A DNA stretch of 64,000 bases from Siphonodentalium dalli (Eukaryota; Mollusca; Scaphopoda; Gadilida; Siphonodentaliidae), in the NCBI GenBank assembly GCA_032622095.1, contig CP136068.1:116795509-116859508 (forward strand). Direction: 5' to 3'. Numbering within the stretch: position 1 is the stretch's first letter; each line of letters starts with the position of its first letter. Shown piece by piece: positions 58,957 to 64,000 of this stretch. The notes beneath the pieces were generated by a model that did no database searches, had not been told where the DNA came from, and worked only from the letters and a program-made list of their open reading frames with translations. A program made the translations under genes and the position numbers.

Positions 58957-59352
58957 CCCTTTACCCAACAGAACGGCCCTGTGCCAATGCATTCTCTTAT
59001 ATATGCGAGTCGACCATAGGTCGCCTCGCATATATAAGAGAATGCATTGGCTTAACACATTAAAAATTATAAAATTGTTAAAGAATGTAAGAAAAAATGG
59101 TAAAAAGTTTTAAAAAAAGTTTTTTTTTAGGCCAATGCATTCTCTTATATATGCGAGGCGACCTATGGTCGACTCGCATATATAAGAGAATGCATTGGCA
59201 CAGGGCATAACTGTAACTATCACAATGTGGTCAAGGAGCCGGTTCCAATGATATCCATATTTGTATGGTTCTATTGAGACAGACCGAAGATATTTTATGC
59301 TGTTGAAGCTTTATTTGGCCGGTTTTGGCCGGTTTGTTGGGTAAAGGGTTAA
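58953..59352. mobile_element. TTAA MITE with twin hairpins, family D, copy 3
   Basis: TTAACCCTTTACCCAACA at the left and TGTTGGGTAAAGGGTTAA at the right. Hairpin 1 (58,983-59,051) and hairpin 2 (59,131-59,199) are each palindromes of CCAATGCATTCTCTTATATA, and hairpin 2 is the reverse complement of hairpin 1. The single-copy arm on the right contains CGGCCAAAACCGGCC-type words. Copy 4 at 61,378 has the opposite orientation. Confidence 0.92.
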
Positions 59353-59679
59353 AGTATATCCTACCATGGCGAAGAACGCATCTGTAAATTGCAAAATTAC
59401 TGGTACCCGGAATTACGGACCACAGTGGAATTAGGGCATTAACATGAGCCTTTACTGTGCTGTCCCAGACACTGAAACCGAGAAAACTCACATCCATCTG
59501 CACCCACAGATCTTGAGTTAATTTCGTACTTTAATCTTCCAGTAGAGTTTCACGCCCGTTGGCTAGTTGTCGGAAATTATCTGGACGTTCTGTCTGGACA
59601 TGGCGGAAATATGAGAGGTCCTGCCAGCGGAATGACAAATGGATTCCATGCCATTTGCTGTCACCCCTGTGGTGATATA
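59353..59679. other. No feature recognised
   Basis: Spacer after the family D MITE. The plus frame 59,611-59,949 is not convincing as a gene. Confidence 0.35.
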
Positions 59680-59750
59680 TCGAACAAGAACAGATTGAAG
59701 TCAAATAATGGCGGCTTGAAGAGCACAAACTGGTCTGTACCGATAGAGCG
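59680..59750 (+). repeat. Repeat H, copy 2
   Basis: Matches 58,065-58,134. Role unknown; both copies lie near TTAA elements. Confidence 0.5.
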
Positions 59751-59837
59751 CCGGTATTGGATAACCTTTATAGCATCGCGGGACGCCATTATTGCAGACT
59801 CTCAACGACCATTAGCGACGAATTGGTTGCTCATTAG

Positions 59838-59957
59838 ACGTCTTCCGGTGAGAGAGATAAGTCACGGAACTGGAAGTGGATCGGAAGTGCGAGAGTACGT
59901 GGAACGATGCGCACAGACAATGGAGATTATTACTGTGAAACATCCATGAAAATCTAA
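59838..59957 (+). pseudogene. Possible Ig-domain fragment
   Basis: After an AG (59,836-59,837) in a T-rich context, one frame reads ...RNWKWIGSARV...RTDNGDYYCET and stops. The D-x-G-x-Y-x-C pattern (here DNGDYYC) is the classic end of an immunoglobulin V-type domain. The remainder of the domain was not found nearby, so this is at best a stray exon fragment; chance is possible. Confidence 0.2.
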
Positions 59958-60199
59958 TTGCACACATAATAAAGGTAGACCTTTAAGAAGGGCGATTGGA
60001 TTCCAACTGGAAATAATCGATGACGATATACGCAATTTAGGAGATATACATCGATGAGCTTGAAATTTAACCATGGCCTCGGAATGCCGCCAACTTGAGG
60101 TGGCTGCGGCATAGACACCCTATATTTGCGTCAATAGTAATGTTCTATTGCCAAATGCGTTCAACATGATATAAGCCTTGTCACTGGGGGAGGCCACAT

Positions 60200-60366
60200 T
60201 TGATCCATCCAGCCCCGTTCCGTTGTTTTAGTGCTACAGGTCAAAGTTGTGAAGTAGTATTGCATATATGGAGCTTTTGGACATTCATGAATTCCATATA
60301 TGGAATGCTACTCCAGAACTTTGACATGCAGCACCAAAACAACGGAACGGGGATGGTGGATTCAAT
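60200..60366. mobile_element. 167-bp palindromic MITE (CCCCGTTCCGTTGTTTT arms)
   Basis: Left arm GATCCATCCAGCCCCGTTCC, right arm GGAACGGGGATGGTGGATTC, centre ATTCATGAATTCCATATATGG. Parts of the same sequence occur inside both 841-bp units (around 56,020-56,110 and 56,860-56,950). Confidence 0.75.
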
Positions 60367-61290
60367 ATGACCGCGACTCAGTAACAAGGCTTATTGACAA
60401 CGCGGATACAGGAGGGTTATGTGCATGTATGGTGAATGGGAATGTCTCGTCCACATAGAGAACCAAAGTTGACACTCCATGGTCCTACATGGAGTATGTT
60501 TTAAAAGTTAAATTTGAGACAATGCAAGATGAAGTTTAACAGCGAATAATTGTCGAATGTTCGCATTTAAATGTCAAAGACGCGTGTTGATGTGTGGTCA
60601 CGGTTACTATGAATTTACTAACGATAAAATGCGAAATCGTAGCTATTTCTAAAACATCCGAAATCCAGACGCCACTGACGATTAATACGAATTTTGTTCT
60701 ACAATATTAAGGTTCAGATGATGGGGTTCATAATTATTTCTACGAGCGACAAGAACAAACAGTCATCAATATACGGTGTGCGCTTTCTGTATACAGGTCT
60801 CGCGTGGAAACTGTCTGTTAAGCCATTTTCTCCAGAATGGACTTTCCAAGTCTCAAATCAGTTCATAAAATAAATTGTGGAAATGGCCTACCACGTGATG
60901 TCCAGAAGTAGATGACATGCACAATGCATATCACATCCAATGCAATTTCAACGACTTATTCGTTAAATAACGTTGAGATAATAAGTTCAATAATCTGTCT
61001 AAATCCTACAAATAAATTAATAGGAATAATGTCTCCACCCACCAGCAAGTATCCAGTTATCAATTTTAAATGCATCGACCTGACCTTTACCGAACTCGAC
61101 ATTCGACTGGGCACCCACTCGATGACTCCAGTCTCGTTGAAGAGATGCGCTCATTAATTTTAACAAGCCCTTGTGACCATGATTTCATATCACATTTCTG
61201 GTTCTTGATGATACCAGGGACTTCTTAATCTCGTTGAAAGAATCACACGTTGGTGTGCAGATCGATATTGTGCCATAAGCACATCCTTGA
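60367..61290. other. No gene recognised
   Basis: Spacer; an 81-codon plus frame at 60,912-61,157 has no recognised domain. Confidence 0.4.
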
Positions 61291-61355
61291 TTATGTGGTC
61301 CAACTAATTTTCTATGATGTTGGTGGATACCGCAGATTTAGCTATGATGCTGCAC
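61291..61355 (-). repeat. Two decayed 30-bp minisatellite units
   Basis: CTATGATGTTGGTGG and AGCTATGATGCTG are reverse complements of the 62.3-kb unit. Confidence 0.5.
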
Positions 61356-61377
61356 GTGGGAGGGGAAACGGATGTTA

Positions 61378-61754
61378 TTAACCCTTTACCCAACAAACCG
61401 GCCAAAACCGGCCAAATAAAGCTTCAACAGCCTAAAATATCTTCGGTCTGTCTCAATAGAACCATACAAATATGGATATCATTGGAACCGGCTCCTTGAC
61501 CACATTGTGATAGTTACAGTTATACCCTGTGCCAATGCATTCTCTTATATATGCGAGTCGACCATAGGTCGCCTCGCATATATAAGAGAATGCATTGGCC
61601 TAAAACCATTTTTTCTTACAATCTTTAACAATTTTATAATTTTGAATGTGTTAAGCCAATGCATTCTCTTATATATGCGAGGCGACCTATGGTCGACTCG
61701 CATATATAAGAGAATGCATTGGCACAGGGCCCTTCTGTTTGGGTAAAGGGTTAA
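61378..61754. mobile_element. TTAA MITE with twin hairpins, family D, copy 4
   Basis: Inverted relative to copy 3: TTAACCCTTTACCCAACAAA at the left and TGGGTAAAGGGTTAA at the right. Hairpins are at about 61,532-61,600 and 61,656-61,724. It is very similar to copy 3, implying recent activity. Confidence 0.92.
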
Positions 61755-61847
61755 TAAAAAAAAGTACCGTTGCTTTTCATTTGCGGCCCTTGCTAATCCG
61801 AGAGATTCGAGGAAAAGCTGTTATTAAAAGCAAATATTTTAGGTAGG

Positions 61848-62163
61848 GTGATCAAATAGAAATGGAGAATATTGTTGCTCAATTTAGTTATTTTTACAGC
61901 ACACACCGTAATTTTTATATATTCTATAAATGCAGCGATTCAAGTGGCGAAATCATTTTCGTTATTTTGTCGCCAATAGTTGCGTCACGAGTCGAGAAGT
62001 AAATATTTACAATTGAGCGTAGTTTGGATGATGTTCTCTATGGAGCGGAATGGTCGATTTGCTTTAAATTTTCGGCGATGTTAGTAGAATGATACATTCC
62101 TCCAGTTGACATAATTCCTGAATACTAACTTATCAGTTTCACCCACCGAACAAGTACATAATT
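61848..62163 (+). repeat. Dispersed repeat E, copy 2
   Basis: Matches 38,913-39,253 (see there), from GGGTGATCAAATAGAAAT to CGAACAAGT. Confidence 0.65.
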
Positions 62164-62309
62164 TAACTTTAAGCATTGTAAAATATATATCTTTTTGAAC
62201 GCTTTATGCAAAAAATGGGTTATCTTCTAATCGATCGGATAAGCCAAAGACTGCACAAATCACAAGTCCTCAATGTAACGGTAGTTTTTTAACAGCGTCG
62301 TTTTGCCCC

Positions 62310-63019
62310 ACCAACATCATAGCTAAATTAGAGCGATCCAAAAACTTACGACATCATAGCTAAATCAGCAGGACCAACCAACATCATAGCTAAATCAACA
62401 GGACCCACCAACATCATAGCTAAACCAACAGGACCCACCAACAGTATAGCTTAACTAACAGGACCCACCAACATCATTGCTAAATCAACAGGACCCACAA
62501 CATCATTGTTAAATCAACAGGACCCACCAACATCATAGCTAAACCAACAGGACCCACCAACATTATAGCTAAATTAACAGGACACATCCACATCATGGCT
62601 AATTCAACAGGATCAACAACACCATAGCTAAATAATCAGCACGATAGCGACAGCATAGCTAAATCAACAGGACCCACCAACATCATAGCTAAATCAACAT
62701 GAGCCACATCTTAGCTAAATCAACAGGACCCACCAATATCATATATAGCTAAATCAGCATGATCCACCAACGTCATATCTAAATCAGCAGGACCCACCGA
62801 CATCATAGCTAAATCAACAGGACCCACCAACATCAAAGCTAAATGAACTGAACCTACCAACACCATAGCTAAATCAACAGGACCACCAACGTCATAGCTA
62901 AATCAACAGGACCCACCGACAAAATAGCTAAATCAACAGGACCCGCAACATCATAGCTAAATCAACAGGACCCACCAACATCATAGCTAAATCAACACGA
63001 CCCATCATAGCTAAACAGG
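62310..63019 (+). repeat. 30-bp minisatellite, 24 units
   Basis: Consensus AGCTAAATCAACAGGACC plus CACCAACATCAT, with about 24 units of 27-35 bp, many imperfect. The left flank TTTTGCCCCACCAAC matches, in reverse, the flank of 2-3-unit copies at 29.0 and 52.1 kb. Confidence 0.95.
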
Positions 63020-63044
63020 ATACATGCCCTGTGCCGAACAAATT

Positions 63045-63200
63045 CCTAGCATCTAGTGGTCTATCTCCAGGCAAATGTAGACATCGATTAATTAGCAGTT
63101 TTTTATTACGGGGGAGGGACCAGGACACACCGTGCCGACCGAGAATTTGTTTTAATCTGAACGTGAGAATTACAATCCTAGCATCTAGACTGACCTCAAG
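63045..63200 (+). repeat. Diverged dispersed repeat, paired with 30,635-30,840
   Basis: See the partner entry; it shares CCTAGCATCTAGACTGACCT and earlier blocks in order. Confidence 0.6.
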
Positions 63201-63211
63201 CTTTTGGAGTG

Positions 63212-63279
63212 TTGGCTTCATATCAAGTGAAATTTCGGGTGGGGTGCCAGGTCGGAAATTTCACTTGATATGAAGCCAA
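63212..63279. repeat. Perfect 25-bp stem hairpin
   Basis: TTGGCTTCATATCAAGTGAA plus TTTC pairs exactly with its mirror; the loop is about 18 bases. It could be a minimal MITE or a stem-loop. Confidence 0.8.
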
Positions 63280-63835
63280 TTTACGGCGGGTGGTTCATGG
63301 TACAACTAAATAAATGCGCTTCACTACCAGAAGACAGTTCAAACCAAGACAAAAGGTGTCATCCCTCATTATTAACTGATGATGAACTCAAACCCCCCTA
63401 CCAAGAGTTAAATGCATACCTATTACATAATAGAAGCAGTCTTAAAACCTTTTGTCCCATTATTTTGAAGAAAAAATGACTGTAGGAAAAAATTTACAGG
63501 GCCAGGAAAAAATGTGTAAGCCGGGCTGCTGAACCACCCACCCCGCCTAGTGTTCGGATAAAAATTGCAGACCTTCCCCCTGCTGTGATCCCGATAAAAG
63601 CATTCTCCTGAATACACCACATTCATAGATGTGTCGTGTACATTATACATGTACGTTGGTCTTGCCACAAACAGTACTATATGCCAATATATCACCCACG
63701 GTGTTGAAGCCAAGACCTCAAACTAGCCCAGAAGGACATAATCACTTACTACAATATAATGTCAAGTAAATGTGGCTCTCTGTATGGGAGTGTTTTATAT
63801 CCAGGCTTAAAAATAACGCATACCCGTACCATATG
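63280..63835. other. No gene recognised
   Basis: Spacer; frames of 69 and 96 codons on opposite strands overlap and neither shows a recognised domain. Confidence 0.4.
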
Positions 63836-63973
63836 TTATTAATTTGTTGTATCCATATTGGCCGAGTTATGAGGCCGATGACTGTCGTATTGGCCTGAGG
63901 CCGCAGGCCGAAGGCTAATACGACAGACCGAGGCCTTATAACTCGGTCAATGTGGAAACAACCAATTAATATG
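63836..63973. mobile_element. 138-bp palindromic MITE (GGCCTGAGGCC centre)
   Basis: Left TTATTAATTTGTTG...GGCCGAGTTATGAGGCC, right GGCCTTATAACTCGGTC...AACCAATTAAT. The centre is GGCCTGAGGCCGCAGGCC. Arms pair with a few mismatches. This GGCC-rich palindrome style is, from memory, common in marine invertebrate genomes. Confidence 0.75.
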
Positions 63974-64000
63974 AATTTTATTAATTAGCAACATTGGCAA

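Noticed and set aside
62310-63019. CRISPR array
   Set aside because: Units are contiguous with no unique spacers and vary in length; this is a eukaryotic minisatellite.

Overview
The window reads as a gene-poor, AT-rich stretch of metazoan nuclear DNA, probably from a marine invertebrate and most likely mollusc-like. I infer this from the absence of dense collinear ORFs, decayed non-LTR retrotransposons, a tRNA-derived SINE ending in an (ACAAA)-type tail, 'GGGGCATAACTC' tandem repeats and TCAAGGTCA-rich repeats. The species cannot be fixed from sequence alone. Almost everything that can be supported is mobile or repetitive DNA. The intact coding evidence is one candidate first exon (42,649-42,816) with a TATA box and a consensus splice donor, and one unexplained 223-codon open frame (25,171-25,842, minus).

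Layout. 1-3.6 kb: no gene. 3.7-6.4 kb: a TTAA-flanked MITE, then a 1.28-kb TIR element full of TTGCGCTTAAGCGCAA palindromes and carrying a nested fold-back MITE. 6.4-14.1 kb: TIR elements, TCAAGGTCA-bearing dispersed repeats, a SINE, and a 0.75-kb direct repeat pair separated by a palindromic MITE. 15.6-16.5 kb: a CCATGGTAGTA minisatellite. 17-26 kb: remains of several non-LTR retrotransposons on the minus strand, plus the unidentified minus-strand frames. 26.1-29 kb: a TTAA MITE and four non-autonomous Helitrons in the same orientation, three of them joined end to end. 33-36.8 kb: a hAT element with a perfect 8-bp target duplication, two tandem arrays, a fifth Helitron and another TTAA MITE. 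36.9-42.3 kb: two satellite-like arrays with units of about 550 and 570 bp that share a module. 42.5-45.1 kb: candidate exon(s). 46.6-48.1 kb: a 350-bp tandem array interrupted by a retroposed LINE 3' end. 48.7-54.9 kb: a nest of TTAA MITEs and fold-backs. 55.4-57.1 kb: a very recent 841-bp tandem duplication. 57.4-64 kb: more MITEs and a 24-copy 30-bp minisatellite.

The genes do not form a pathway. The window is best read as layered mobile elements whose insertion history can be worked out from target duplications, empty sites and nesting. At least three non-autonomous families use TTAA targets (piggyBac-like). Several use TA (Tc1/mariner-like), one uses an 8-bp target (hAT) and five copies insert at A^T (Helitron). 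No transposase or Rep/helicase ORF was found, so all of these depended on enzymes encoded elsewhere.
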